DNA from: Streptomyces parvus
GTDB lineage: Bacteria > Actinomycetota > Actinomycetes > Streptomycetales > Streptomycetaceae
Assembly (NCBI RefSeq): GCF_032121415.1
Contig: NZ_CP135079.1
Location: 2,232,001-2,296,000, forward strand
DNA: 64,000 bases
Direction of reading: 5' to 3'
Program-made: the position numbers and the translations under genes
In this document: positions 51,565 through 62,057 of the stretch, piece after piece
Layout: every line of letters begins with the position of its first letter
Position numbering within the stretch: the first letter of the stretch is position 1
The notes under the pieces: model-generated
What the model saw: only the letters and a program-made list of their open reading frames with translations
Told to the model about the DNA's origin: nothing
Databases searched by the model: none

Positions 51565-52986
51565 TCAGCCCAGCCGGTTGCCGAAGCGGACCGCCGACGG
51601 CGTCATGCCCAGGCTCGCCTCGCCGAAGGAGACACTGCCCGTGGTGACCGGGCCCGTGCGGCTGCCCTTGAGGAGCCAGACACCGCCCTGACCGGTGTTC
51701 TCGCCGGGGGCCGCCACCGCCGACGTGGCCGGTACGCCCTTGGCGCCGGCCACCACGTGGACCTCGCCGCCGAAGGCGTCGCCCTGCTCGTCGACGCCGG
51801 GGACGTCCGCGGTGGACTGGCCGATCACCTTCGTGTTGGCGCCCGTGATGCCCGAGGCGCGGCCCTTGAAGACCAGGACCCCGCCGGCGTCCTTCGCCGT
51901 GCCGACGTCCTCACCCGGCAGGCCCACGACGACCTCGCCGTAGCCGTCGCCGTCCAGGTCCCCCACCGCGGCGCTCGCGCCCATGGCGTCGCCCTTCTCG
52001 TCGGCGCCCGGCACCCCGGCGGTGGCCTGGGTGATCCACTTCGGCTTCACGGAGGTGTTCTGCCCCTGGGGGCCGCCGAGGGCGACGGCCACCGCACCGC
52101 CCTTGCTCGGGAAGTCCACGTCGCTGTCCAGGCCGGTCGGCTGCCGGGTGAGGACCAGGTCCGGATACGCGTCGCCGTTGACCGAACCGACCGTCACCGA
52201 GGCGTGGTCGAGGTACGTTCCCGGCGCGGTGGCGATGGGGGTGTGGGCGAAGCCCGTGCCGGTCGACAGATACAGCGACGTCCCGCCGCAGTCCGGCTCC
52301 TCGGTGCAGCCGGTGCGTACCAGCAGGTCGTCCTTGCCGTCGTTGTCGATGTCCGCGGCCTGCAGGCCCTCGTAGGCCGTGACGCCGTCGGACGTGAGCG
52401 CCGTGCGGGTGCTCCCGACCGAGCCGTCCGCGCCGATGTTCTCGCTCAGCACGACCTTCCCGCCCCAGTCGGAATGGTCGATCCCGGCCACGTCCGCCCG
52501 GCCGTCGCCGTCGAAGTCGCCCACCGCGTCGCCCTGGCCCTGGAGCTCGACGGCCCGGGCGCCGAGACCGCTCCTGCCGCCGAACAGGATGATCGGCCGG
52601 CCGTTGCCGGCCGAGACCAGCAGGTCGGTGGAGCCGTCGCCGTCGATGTCGGCGGGCGTCGAACCGCCGAAGCGCGCGTTCGCGGCGGCCGAGCCCGGGA
52701 CTCCGGCCGTGTTCTGGTGGATCACCTGGTGCCGGGCCGGGTTGATGCCCTTCGCGTCGCCCGGATACACCGCCACGTAACCGGCCTTCTTGATACCGGA
52801 CACGGTCCCGTCGGGCACCGAGGCGACCATGTCCTCGTACCCGTCTCCGTTGAAGTCGACCTGCTGACGTGCGACGGGGGCCGGTGCGGCCGCCACCGCC
52901 GTACCCGAGACGGCCGGGGCGGCGGTCGCCGTGGCGGCGAGCGTCACGAGGATCGCCGAAGCGGTACGGAGTCGAGAAGTCTTCAC
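51565..52986 (-). CDS. Secreted FG-GAP/VCBS repeat protein
   Basis: A 473-residue exported protein. The signal (AILVTLAATATAAPAVSG) is followed by about seven FG-GAP (integrin alpha-like beta-propeller) blades. Calcium-binding loops of the DxDxDG type recur: DFNGDGYED, DIDGDGSTD, DFDGDGRAD, DIDNDGKDD, DLDGDGYGE. Such propellers bind ligands or sit next to hydrolases; no catalytic domain is present here. No neighbour suggests a role. Confidence 0.88.
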   Translation of the reverse strand: MKTSRLRTASAILVTLAATATAAPAVSGTAVAAAPAPVARQQVDFNGDGYEDMVASVPDGTVSGIKKAGYVAVYPGDAKGINPARHQVIHQNTAGVPGSAAANARFGGSTPADIDGDGSTDLLVSAGNGRPIILFGGRSGLGARAVELQGQGDAVGDFDGDGRADVAGIDHSDWGGKVVLSENIGADGSVGSTRTALTSDGVTAYEGLQAADIDNDGKDDLLVRTGCTEEPDCGGTSLYLSTGTGFAHTPIATAPGTYLDHASVTVGSVNGDAYPDLVLTRQPTGLDSDVDFPSKGGAVAVALGGPQGQNTSVKPKWITQATAGVPGADEKGDAMGASAAVGDLDGDGYGEVVVGLPGEDVGTAKDAGGVLVFKGRASGITGANTKVIGQSTADVPGVDEQGDAFGGEVHVVAGAKGVPATSAVAAPGENTGQGGVWLLKGSRTGPVTTGSVSFGEASLGMTPSAVRFGNRLG

Positions 52987-53191
52987 TGGTCATCCCCCGG
53001 GATGCGCGCGTGCGCTCGTAGGCGGGCCTGCTGCCGCCACCTGCCCAGAAAGACCATCCGGGGGGCAACAGGTTGCGCACTCCGGTTCCGGACGTCTGCC
53101 CACGCGCCGCCCGTCGGCCGCCCACGAACCGGCCAACGGCCGCCTACGCGTGTCTGCGCATTGCCTGAGCGGCTGGTTTCGACGCCATCTT

Positions 53192-53227
53192 CTTGCGTTA
53201 TAGGCAAGCTCGTATGCGTCAGACGCA
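53192..53227 (+). promoter_or_regulatory. Paired inverted repeats before the methyltransferase gene
   Basis: CTTGC/GCAAG flank an AT-rich GTTATAG, a possible -10 region, at 53192-53208. TGCGTC-A-GACGCA follows at 53215-53227. Both are within 60 bases of the ATG at 53249 and look like operators overlapping a promoter. Confidence 0.45.
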
Positions 53228-53248
53228 GCAGACCGTACGCTCGACCGC

Positions 53249-54151
53249 ATGGCCCACAGACACCAGCACCAGCATCAGCACGGGGCGCCCTCCGCGCATG
53301 CCCACTCCCACACCCACGGCTCCGGGGCGACACCGAACGGCCTTCCCGAAATCCTCGACCTCGACGCCGCCCTCTTCGCAGCCCACCTGACCGCGCTCAC
53401 CGGGCGTATCGCCTGTCTGGCGGGTGATGACGTCCGGCACATCGTCGACCTCGGCTCGGGTACCGGGACCGGCACGTTCGCCCTGTTGGAGCGGTTCCCG
53501 ACCGCCCGCGTGACCGCCGTCGACAGCTCCCCCGCGATGCTGGAGCGGCTCGTCTCGGCGGCCCGCGAGCGGGGGCTGGACGACCGTGTGCGGGCGCTGG
53601 AGGCCGACGCCGGTGCGGGACTGCCGGAAGTGGTCGACGCCGACCTCGTCTGGGCGTCGGCGTCCCTGCACCACCTGGACGACCCCGCGACCGCCCTGGC
53701 CGGCATCCGGGCCGCGCTGCGTCCCGGAGGGCTGCTGGCCGTCGCGGAGGTGGACGGGATGCCGTCCTTCCTGCCCGCGGACGGGGAGCCGGGCGAGCTG
53801 GAGGCCCGCTGTCGCGCCGCGCTCGACGGCCTGCACGCCGAGCGGATGCCGCACCGGGGTGCCGACTGGGGCTCCCTGCTGACGGCCGCCGGCTTCTCCG
53901 TCGAGCAGGAGCGCGCCGAGCCGTGGGAGCTGCGCGCCCCGCTGCCCGAGGGGGCGGGGCGGTACGCCTTCCTGGTCTTCGAGCGGATCCGCGGCTCTCT
54001 CGACGGGCGCGTCGACGCCGACGACCTGGCCGCGCTCGACCGGCTGGTCGACGGCGGGCCCGAGGACGTACGTCACCGCGACGACCTCGTCGTACGGTCC
54101 ACGCGCCGGACGTGGATGGCCCGTCCCGTCCAGGAGGACATGAAGGAATGA
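53249..54151 (+). CDS. Class I SAM methyltransferase with His-rich N-terminus
   Basis: A 300-residue Rossmann-fold methyltransferase. SAM motif I is IVDLGSGTGTGTFAL, motif II VTAVDSSPAML, with ASASLHHLDDP and LRPGGLLAVAEVDG. The first 24 residues are His-rich (HRHQHQHQH and HAHSHTHG), a likely metal-binding tail. The substrate is unknown. Paired inverted repeats lie just upstream. The His tail and operator-like sites suggest a link to metal response (inference). Confidence 0.88.
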   Translation: MAHRHQHQHQHGAPSAHAHSHTHGSGATPNGLPEILDLDAALFAAHLTALTGRIACLAGDDVRHIVDLGSGTGTGTFALLERFPTARVTAVDSSPAMLERLVSAARERGLDDRVRALEADAGAGLPEVVDADLVWASASLHHLDDPATALAGIRAALRPGGLLAVAEVDGMPSFLPADGEPGELEARCRAALDGLHAERMPHRGADWGSLLTAAGFSVEQERAEPWELRAPLPEGAGRYAFLVFERIRGSLDGRVDADDLAALDRLVDGGPEDVRHRDDLVVRSTRRTWMARPVQEDMKE

Positions 54152-54274
54152 GGAAGCAGGCAGCATCGCCGGACCCCCGGGGCACGGTGTGCTGCCCTGC
54201 CGTACCTTCCGCCGGGCGTACGCGGTCGAGCAGCCTGGAAAGGCTAGCCATCCACGCGACGAAGGAACCTCTCT

Positions 54275-54967
54275 GTGCGTGCGCACGCCTCGGGAAAAGA
54301 GCCTGCCGACAGCCCCGCACGGGCCCGGGCCGCGGCTCCGGCCCGCCTCCCGGGCGGCACCGGCGCCCTCGACGCCGGGAGTGCCCTGGCGCTGCAACGG
54401 TCCCTGGGCAATGCGGCGGTGACGCGCCTGCTGGAAGAGAAGCGGGAGCGGGAAGAGGAGTCGGCCCGGACCGGCGGGGCGGAAGCCGCGCCCGATGTGC
54501 AGCGTTCCGCCGTCCAGAACGTCCTCCGGGCCCCGGGCCGCCCCCTGGACACCGCGCTCAAGGACGACATGGAGAGCCGGTTCGACGCCGACTTCTCGGA
54601 CGTCCGCCTGCACACCGGCGCGGCCGCCCGGGACTCCGCCGCCGGGATCGGTGCTCGCGCCTACACCTCCGGAAGCCACATCGTGATCGGCGACCGGGGC
54701 GACGACAAGCACACGCTCGCCCACGAACTGACCCACGTCCTCCAGCAACGCACGGGTCCCGTCTCCGGCAGCGACGACGGAACCGGTCTGCGGATCAGCG
54801 ACCCCTCCGACCGATACGAACGCGAGGCCGAGGCGAACGCGTCGCGGGTGCTGTCCTCCCGGCTACCGGCCCACAGCCCGGCGGAGGGCGCGGGCCATGC
54901 CCCGTCCTCCCGCGGTTCCGGGGCAGCCGTTCAGCGGCGCTCCCGGGAGAAGCCTGCCGAGGAGTAG
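54275..54967 (+). CDS. DUF4157 protein (eCIS-associated type, HExxH)
   Basis: A 230-residue protein with a DUF4157 domain: ALQRSLGNAAVTRLL, LKDDMESRFDADFSDVRLHTGAAAR, ARAYTSGSHIVIG, and the metalloprotease-like HELTHVLQQ. DUF4157 proteins are often linked to extracellular contractile injection systems as cargo or processing domains; no such system is in this window. The frame ends at TAG 54965, but coding-like sequence continues in the same frame for 52 more codons. The start is probably GTG 54275 with AAGGA upstream. Confidence 0.85.
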   Translation: MRAHASGKEPADSPARARAAAPARLPGGTGALDAGSALALQRSLGNAAVTRLLEEKREREEESARTGGAEAAPDVQRSAVQNVLRAPGRPLDTALKDDMESRFDADFSDVRLHTGAAARDSAAGIGARAYTSGSHIVIGDRGDDKHTLAHELTHVLQQRTGPVSGSDDGTGLRISDPSDRYEREAEANASRVLSSRLPAHSPAEGAGHAPSSRGSGAAVQRRSREKPAEE

Positions 54968-54982
54968 GGCGATCCGACGCAC

Positions 54983-55126
54983 GTGGACCCCGACTGCCCC
55001 GGGCTGCGGCTGACGGTGGACCAGTCCCTGGCCGACGAGTACTACGAGACGGTTTCGGACGGGAACCACCGGCCGGCCGCGGCCGCCCGCGAGGGCCGCG
55101 CCTACGCGCCGTGCGTGGTCGTCTGA
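54983..55126 (+). CDS. Short ORF in frame after the DUF4157 stop
   Basis: A 47-codon frame (VDPDCPGLRLTVDQSL... ending YAPCVVV) directly downstream of, and in frame with, the DUF4157 gene after its TAG. Nearly every codon ends in G or C, as in real genes here. It could be the original C-terminus cut off by a nonsense change, a readthrough extension, or a small separate gene. No good ribosome site precedes the GTG. Confidence 0.45.
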   Translation: MDPDCPGLRLTVDQSLADEYYETVSDGNHRPAAAAREGRAYAPCVVV

Positions 55127-55179
55127 TCGGGGCCCGGGCCCTCGACCCGGCCGGGTGGGACGTCGGCGTGACGCCCTTT

Positions 55180-55869
55180 CTAGGTGCTGCTGACGGCGAC
55201 GGCGGTCCCGGCGGAAACCGCCGCCACCGTCCGCAGCACCGCCGCGTTCACCGCTTCCGCGCCCCAACTGCTCCGCTCCAGCTCCTTGGCCCGCTGGTAG
55301 ACCTTGCCGGACCACGGGATGGAGCGGTGCAGCGTCGGGAGCGTGCCGCTCGCGGACAGCAGTCCGGCCAGCGCCGCCGTACGGTCGTCGGGCTCGGCGC
55401 CGTCGACCAGGACGGCACGAACCCTCTCCACCAGGGCCTTCTTGTACCCGGTGTCCGCGACCGTCGTCGACGTCGTACGGAACAGGCCCAGGGTCTTCTT
55501 CGTCTCCTGGCGCAGCACGCCCCGCTCCACGAGCCGGTCGAGCACCGTCTCCCGCTTCCCCGCCCCCGTGCCGATCTCGATCAGCAGGGTCTGTACGCCG
55601 CGCACCCGCTCACCGACCTTCGCGTGGACGGCCCGGAGCAGCGGGTCCGACGGCGTACGACCGGCGACGGCATGCACCTTCACGCCGTTCAGGCCCGTGC
55701 CGTTCCCGTCGGCCCTGAGGTGCCCGCCGAGGCCCAGCTCCACGAGGAGTGCGCCGCCCAGCGTGTAGTACAGCGTGCCCGCCCCCGCGATGGCCCCCGA
55801 CGTGTCGTCCATCATCAGCAGGGTCAGGTCTTCGACGATGAGCAGGTCGTTCCCGGTCTTCTTCTGCAT
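55180..55869 (-). CDS. GPP34 (GOLPH3/VPS74-like) phosphoprotein
   Basis: About 229 residues if started at ATG 55869, a GPP34-family protein: NDLLIVEDLTLLMMDDTSG, GTLYYTLGGALLVELGLGG, LLIEIGTGAGKRETVLDRLVERGVLR and RTAALAGLLSASGTL are characteristic. Eukaryotic members bind PI4P; the bacterial role is unknown. A longer start at 55956 is possible but lies in Pro/Gly-rich sequence. It is convergent with the DUF4157 gene. Confidence 0.82.
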   Translation of the reverse strand: MQKKTGNDLLIVEDLTLLMMDDTSGAIAGAGTLYYTLGGALLVELGLGGHLRADGNGTGLNGVKVHAVAGRTPSDPLLRAVHAKVGERVRGVQTLLIEIGTGAGKRETVLDRLVERGVLRQETKKTLGLFRTTSTTVADTGYKKALVERVRAVLVDGAEPDDRTAALAGLLSASGTLPTLHRSIPWSGKVYQRAKELERSSWGAEAVNAAVLRTVAAVSAGTAVAVSST

Positions 55870-56070
55870 GGCCTCTGTCCAACCGTCGGCGTCCGGTGCG
55901 CGGGTCTCCGTCCAGCCTGCCCCGCGAGGGGCGGGCGGAGGGGTGCGCCCTGTCACCGCTGTTCATGACAGACGTCATGTCCGGGCGTCCGGCAGGGCCG
56001 CCCGGCCCCGCGGCGGCGCCGATAGCATCCGGGGAGACCCGAACGGACGAGGACGGAGAAGGAGCGACAC

Positions 56071-56988
56071 GTGCGATTCGTCCTGGAAGCACTGTTCGAG
56101 GACGTGCCCGCCGAGCAGATCGCCGCGGCCCGTGACTTCTACCGGTCGCGGGCGGCGGGCCGGGGGCCCGCCGGCTTCGAGGAGCTCAAGGAGGCGCGAG
56201 CGAAGAAGGCCGCCCCCCGTGCCGCCGTTCCGCCGCCGGTCGAAGAGACGGTCGAGGCCGCCGGCGTACGCGTCCCGGTCCGGATCTTCCTGCCGTCCGG
56301 CGGTCCGCCCCAGGGTGTCCACCTGGGCATCCACGGCGGCGGCTTCTTCATGGGTGCCGCCGCTCAGGGCGACGAACGCCACCGTGCGCTCGCGGACACC
56401 CTGCGGATCGCCGTCGTCGGCGTCGACTACCGGCTCGCGCCCGAAGACCCCTGGCCGGCCGCGCCCGACGACTGCGAAGCGGTGGCACTCTGGCTCGTCG
56501 AGCAGGCCGAGGCCCGCTTCGGGACCGCGCGGCTCACGATCGGCGGCAGTTCCGCCGGAGCCACCCTCGCCCTCGCGGCCCTCCTCCGGCTGCGGGACCG
56601 GGGCGTCGTCGACCGGTTCGCCGGGGCGGCGCTCCGCTTCGGCGCCTACGACCTGAGCGCGCACACCCCGAGCGGCCGCCTCATCGCGGACGAGTACTTC
56701 ATCCGGGCGTACGTCGGCCATGTGCGGGACCGCGACCGCACCCTTCCCGATATCTCGCCCCTCTACGCCGACCTGACCGGGCTTCCCCCGGCCCTGCTGG
56801 TCGTGGGTGCCGAGGACATCCTGCTGGAGGACAACCTGACGCTGGCGGGCAGGCTGTCGGCGGCCGGCAACGACGTCGAGCTGCGCGTCTACCCCGCGGC
56901 GCCCCACGGCTTCACGGGCCACCCCACCGCTCTGGCCGCCACCGCGCTCGACGGGATCAACTCCTGGCTGCGCGAGCGGATCAGCTGA
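56071..56988 (+). CDS. Alpha/beta hydrolase (HSL-type, hydrolase fold 3)
   Basis: A 305-residue esterase-like hydrolase. HSL hallmarks: oxyanion HGGGFFMG, nucleophile elbow GGSSAGATL, Asp in VGAEDILLEDN and His in APHGF. DYRLAPEDPWPA is also typical. There is no signal peptide, so it is probably cytosolic and acts on small esters. GTG 56071 follows AAGGAG. It is convergent with the GNAT gene. Confidence 0.9.
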   Translation: MRFVLEALFEDVPAEQIAAARDFYRSRAAGRGPAGFEELKEARAKKAAPRAAVPPPVEETVEAAGVRVPVRIFLPSGGPPQGVHLGIHGGGFFMGAAAQGDERHRALADTLRIAVVGVDYRLAPEDPWPAAPDDCEAVALWLVEQAEARFGTARLTIGGSSAGATLALAALLRLRDRGVVDRFAGAALRFGAYDLSAHTPSGRLIADEYFIRAYVGHVRDRDRTLPDISPLYADLTGLPPALLVVGAEDILLEDNLTLAGRLSAAGNDVELRVYPAAPHGFTGHPTALAATALDGINSWLRERIS

Positions 56989-56997
56989 GCGAACGGA

Positions 56998-57588
56998 TCA
57001 GCGGTCGCCTCTGACGCGGGCGTGCAGATGCATGTCGTGCCGGCCGTCGTCGTGCACGGCAGCGCTGCGCCTGGTCCCCTCCAGCAGGTAGCCGGCCTTG
57101 GTGGCGACCCGGCAGGAGGCGTCGTTACGCGTCGAGTGGTCCAACTCCAGCCGGTGGAAGCCGATGCCGTCCAGCGCCCACGCGCTCACCGCCGCGAGGG
57201 CGCGGGAGGCGACCCCCGCGCCGCGTGCGGCGGGGAGCACCCAGTACGCCGCGTTCGCGACGCCGTCGGCGAAGTCCACGCCGCGCAGGGCCATCCGGCC
57301 GAGCACCTCGCCGCTGTCGCGGGCGACGGCCCAGTGGCAGCCCTTCTCCCGCTCCCAGTCCTGCCGGTACCCGTCGAACCACTCCCGGACCTCGGCCTCG
57401 GTCGACGGCCGGTGGGTGTGCCAGCGGCGGGTTTCCTCGTCCTCGTACGCGGAGAGGAACGCCCGCGCGTCGGCTCGCTCCCACGGACGCAGCAACAGCC
57501 CGCAGCCGACCACCGGGAGCACGGGTTGCGGGGCTCCGGCGAGGCGGCCGGTGGTCAGGGTGGGCGGCGTCGACAACGTACGGGTCAT
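56998..57588 (-). CDS. GNAT-family N-acetyltransferase
   Basis: A 196-residue GNAT (RimJ/RimL-like). Motifs: CGLLLRPWERADA, RMALRGVDFADGVANAAYWVLPAARGAGVASRAL (acetyl-CoA loop), and HSTRNDASCRVATKAGYLLEGTRR. ATG 57588 gives the best N-terminus. The acceptor is unknown. Bases 57589-57790 upstream hold no supported gene. Confidence 0.85.
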   Translation of the reverse strand: MTRTLSTPPTLTTGRLAGAPQPVLPVVGCGLLLRPWERADARAFLSAYEDEETRRWHTHRPSTEAEVREWFDGYRQDWEREKGCHWAVARDSGEVLGRMALRGVDFADGVANAAYWVLPAARGAGVASRALAAVSAWALDGIGFHRLELDHSTRNDASCRVATKAGYLLEGTRRSAAVHDDGRHDMHLHARVRGDR

Positions 57589-57790
57589 GGCCTCATGGTC
57601 ACCTACCGCGCCCTGGTGGGGCGTTCGCCCCCGCGAGGGCCCAAGGCCGGCACGGATGTGCTGCCCGGGCCGGAGGACGCCGCGATGGCCTCGTGCGTAC
57701 GCCACCGGGTGCTGGACGCGCTGCCGTACGGGGGGCGGCGGCTGTTCTCCACCGCCGGGATCCGAGGACGAGCCCCGGCAGCCCCTGCTG

Positions 57791-58378
57791 TCAGTGCCGC
57801 CCACCGCGCTCCCAGCGCTGGGCCGTGAATGCCGCAGGCCGTCCACCGGCCAGCCGTTCCGCGAACGGCCGGACGAGTCCCCGTGCCTCGTCCGGTAGCG
57901 CCCGTACGGCGGCGACCACTCCCGTCGTGCCGGTCCCCTCGTCGTCCGTCAGAGCAGCCACGAAGACGAACCGGCTGTCCGGCTCCGTGCCCCACAGGCC
58001 CTGCTGCTCGGCATCGTCCGAGGCCGGATCGCCTGTGGCGCGGACCGACAGAGGCCACTGAGCCGCGACGAGCGTGTACGTCACGCCCGCCTCAGGTCCA
58101 CGGTTCAGCAGCACATCCGCCGCGACGACCGTGAGATCCCGGTAGAGCCCGGCCTTCCAGAACGGCTCTTCCCTCCCGAACCGCTCGGCGGCGGCACGGT
58201 CGGCGAGATCGACGACGTGGACGCTCCCCGTGTGCTCTTCCCCGTCGTCGGACACGGTGGGTCCGCGGAGCATCAACCGGCTGTCGAACCGGTCCATGTA
58301 GGACCAGTGCTCCTCGGACAGCTCCGTCAACTGGTCGGCGACATCCGGCCGATCCTCGGCGTATACGTAGAACGGCAT
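57791..58378 (-). CDS. YciI-like family protein
   Basis: A 195-residue protein. The first half matches the YciI-like fold: SEEHWSYMDRF, LMLRGPTVSDDG, GSVHVVDLADRAAAERFGREEPFWKAGLY. The second half (about residues 100-195) is not recognised. YciI-like proteins are of uncertain function, sometimes hydrolases or regulators. ATG 58378; 133 bases separate it from the UvrA paralogue's stop. Confidence 0.75.
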   Translation of the reverse strand: MPFYVYAEDRPDVADQLTELSEEHWSYMDRFDSRLMLRGPTVSDDGEEHTGSVHVVDLADRAAAERFGREEPFWKAGLYRDLTVVAADVLLNRGPEAGVTYTLVAAQWPLSVRATGDPASDDAEQQGLWGTEPDSRFVFVAALTDDEGTGTTGVVAAVRALPDEARGLVRPFAERLAGGRPAAFTAQRWERGGRH

Positions 58379-58511
58379 GCCGAGACCGTACCGGGGCCCC
58401 TGACGCGGACGCGCAACGCCGCCTCAGGGGCGCAACCGGATCAGCCGCGAAGCCCAGGACCACCACCCCGCCGCCGGGGGCCTCCTTCGTGGACGCGGTC
58501 ACGCGCGGGGC

Positions 58512-60899
<2,388 letters not shown>

Positions 60900-60955
60900 G
60901 CTCGTCGTCTCTCCGTTACTGGGTTACTGGTGCGCGGAGCCTACTGTCCGTGCGT

Positions 60956-60988
60956 GGGGCCGGGGCCCGCGTTCCGGGCTCCGGCCCC
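60956..60988 (-). terminator. Hairpin terminator after VOC gene
   Basis: A 14-bp stem with one G-T wobble (60956-60969 with 60975-60988) and a 5-base loop. It lies just after the VOC stop on the minus strand, upstream of the UvrA paralogue start. Confidence 0.65.
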
Positions 60989-61007
60989 TGGGGCGGTAGG
61001 GAGGGTG

Positions 61008-61421
61008 CTATCCCTTGGCCTGGGTGATGCGCAGCATGTTGCCGGAGGGGTCCCGGAAGGCGCAGTCGCGGACGCCGTACGGCTGGTCGATCGGCTCCTG
61101 GAGCACTTCGCCTCCCGCCGCGCGGACCTTCTCGAACGCCCCGTCGACGTCGTCGGAGGTGAGGATGACCCCGCGCAGCATGCCCTTGGCGAGCAGCTCG
61201 GCCATGGTCTGCCGGTCGGCGGCCGGGGCGTTCGGGTCGGCGAGCGGGGGCTCCAGGACGATCTCCACGTCCGGCTGCGCGGGGGACCCGACGGTCACCC
61301 AGCGCATGCCTTCGAACCCGACATCGTTGCGCACCTCCATTCCCAGGGCGTCGCGGTAGAAGGCGAGGGCCTTGTCGTGGTCGTCGACGGCGATGAAGCA
61401 CTGCGAGAGCTTGATGTCCAT
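61008..61421 (-). CDS. VOC (glyoxalase-like) protein
   Basis: A 137-residue VOC-superfamily protein: CFIAVDDHDKALAFYRDALGMEV, EIVLEPP, and YGVRDCAFRDPSGNMLRI. The beta-alpha-beta-beta-beta repeat binds a metal and catalyses glyoxalase, dioxygenase or resistance reactions; which is unknown. ATG 61421 was chosen by family start. It is downstream of and probably co-transcribed with the AraC regulator (10-base gap). Confidence 0.85.
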   Translation of the reverse strand: MDIKLSQCFIAVDDHDKALAFYRDALGMEVRNDVGFEGMRWVTVGSPAQPDVEIVLEPPLADPNAPAADRQTMAELLAKGMLRGVILTSDDVDGAFEKVRAAGGEVLQEPIDQPYGVRDCAFRDPSGNMLRITQAKG

Positions 61422-61431
61422 GGATTTCACG

Positions 61432-61851
61432 CTACGGGCGGGGCCCCCGATCCGCTTCTCCATTCCTGACCGGTCGGGTCAGCATCTTGGCGACGCACGC
61501 GGGGATGGTCTCGCCGGCCTCGTGGGGGCGGGCCCGGTAGGCGCGGGGGCTCTCCCCGACCAGCTCCGTGAAGCGGGAGCTGAACGAGCCCAGCGACGTA
61601 CAGCCGACGGCGAAGCAGACGTCCGTGACCGACAGGTCGCCCCGGCGCAGCAGCGCCTTGGCCCGCTCGATGCGGCGGGTCATGAGATAGCTGTACGGGG
61701 TCTCGCCGAAGGCGGCGCGGAAGCTGCGGGAGAAGTGGCCGGCCGACATCAGGGCGTCGCGGGCCAGCGAGGGGACGTCGAGCGGTTCGGCGTACTCGCG
61801 GTCCATACGGTCACGCGCCCGACGCAGCCGGGCCAGGTCCTCCAGCCTCAC
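61432..61851 (-). CDS. AraC-family regulator (DNA-binding domain only)
   Basis: A 139-residue protein that is essentially an AraC DNA-binding domain: DVPSLARDALMSAGHFSRSFRAAFGETPYSYLMTRRIERAKALL and the second helix-turn-helix SVTDVCFAVGCTSLGSFSSRFTELVGESPRAYR. There is no sensor domain. GTG 61851 fits the family start; longer frames add Arg-rich sequence. It probably regulates the following VOC gene, a pairing common in actinobacteria. Confidence 0.85.
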   Translation of the reverse strand: MRLEDLARLRRARDRMDREYAEPLDVPSLARDALMSAGHFSRSFRAAFGETPYSYLMTRRIERAKALLRRGDLSVTDVCFAVGCTSLGSFSSRFTELVGESPRAYRARPHEAGETIPACVAKMLTRPVRNGEADRGPRP

Positions 61852-62004
61852 GTCCCCGCCTTCCTCCCGCCGCTTTCGCCGTCTCCCTCCGATACTCCCC
61901 CACGCCGCTGGCAGTCGGGCCGTCCCTCGGCCTCCGCCGGTCCGTCGCGTGCCGAGCATCACCCTGGACAGCGACCGCAACCGGCGGGTAACTTCGAAGG
62001 GAGT

Positions 62005-62020
62005 CTGAGCAAGCGCTTAG
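62005..62020 (+). promoter_or_regulatory. Operator-like palindrome before acyl-CoA dehydrogenase
   Basis: CTGAGC-AAGC-GCTTAG is a palindrome with one mismatch, 37 bases before the acyl-CoA dehydrogenase start. It contains AAGCGCTT, also found in the LacI operator at 7723. TetR-family fatty-acid regulators are known to use similar sites. Confidence 0.5.
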
Positions 62021-62057
62021 CCATGGACGAACCGACTGCCGACCTAGGAGGCATCCC

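Noticed and set aside
57589..57790. Possible small gene between GNAT and YciI genes
   Set aside because: Open frames on both strands exist, but none has a start with a ribosome site, a domain or a consistent codon pattern.
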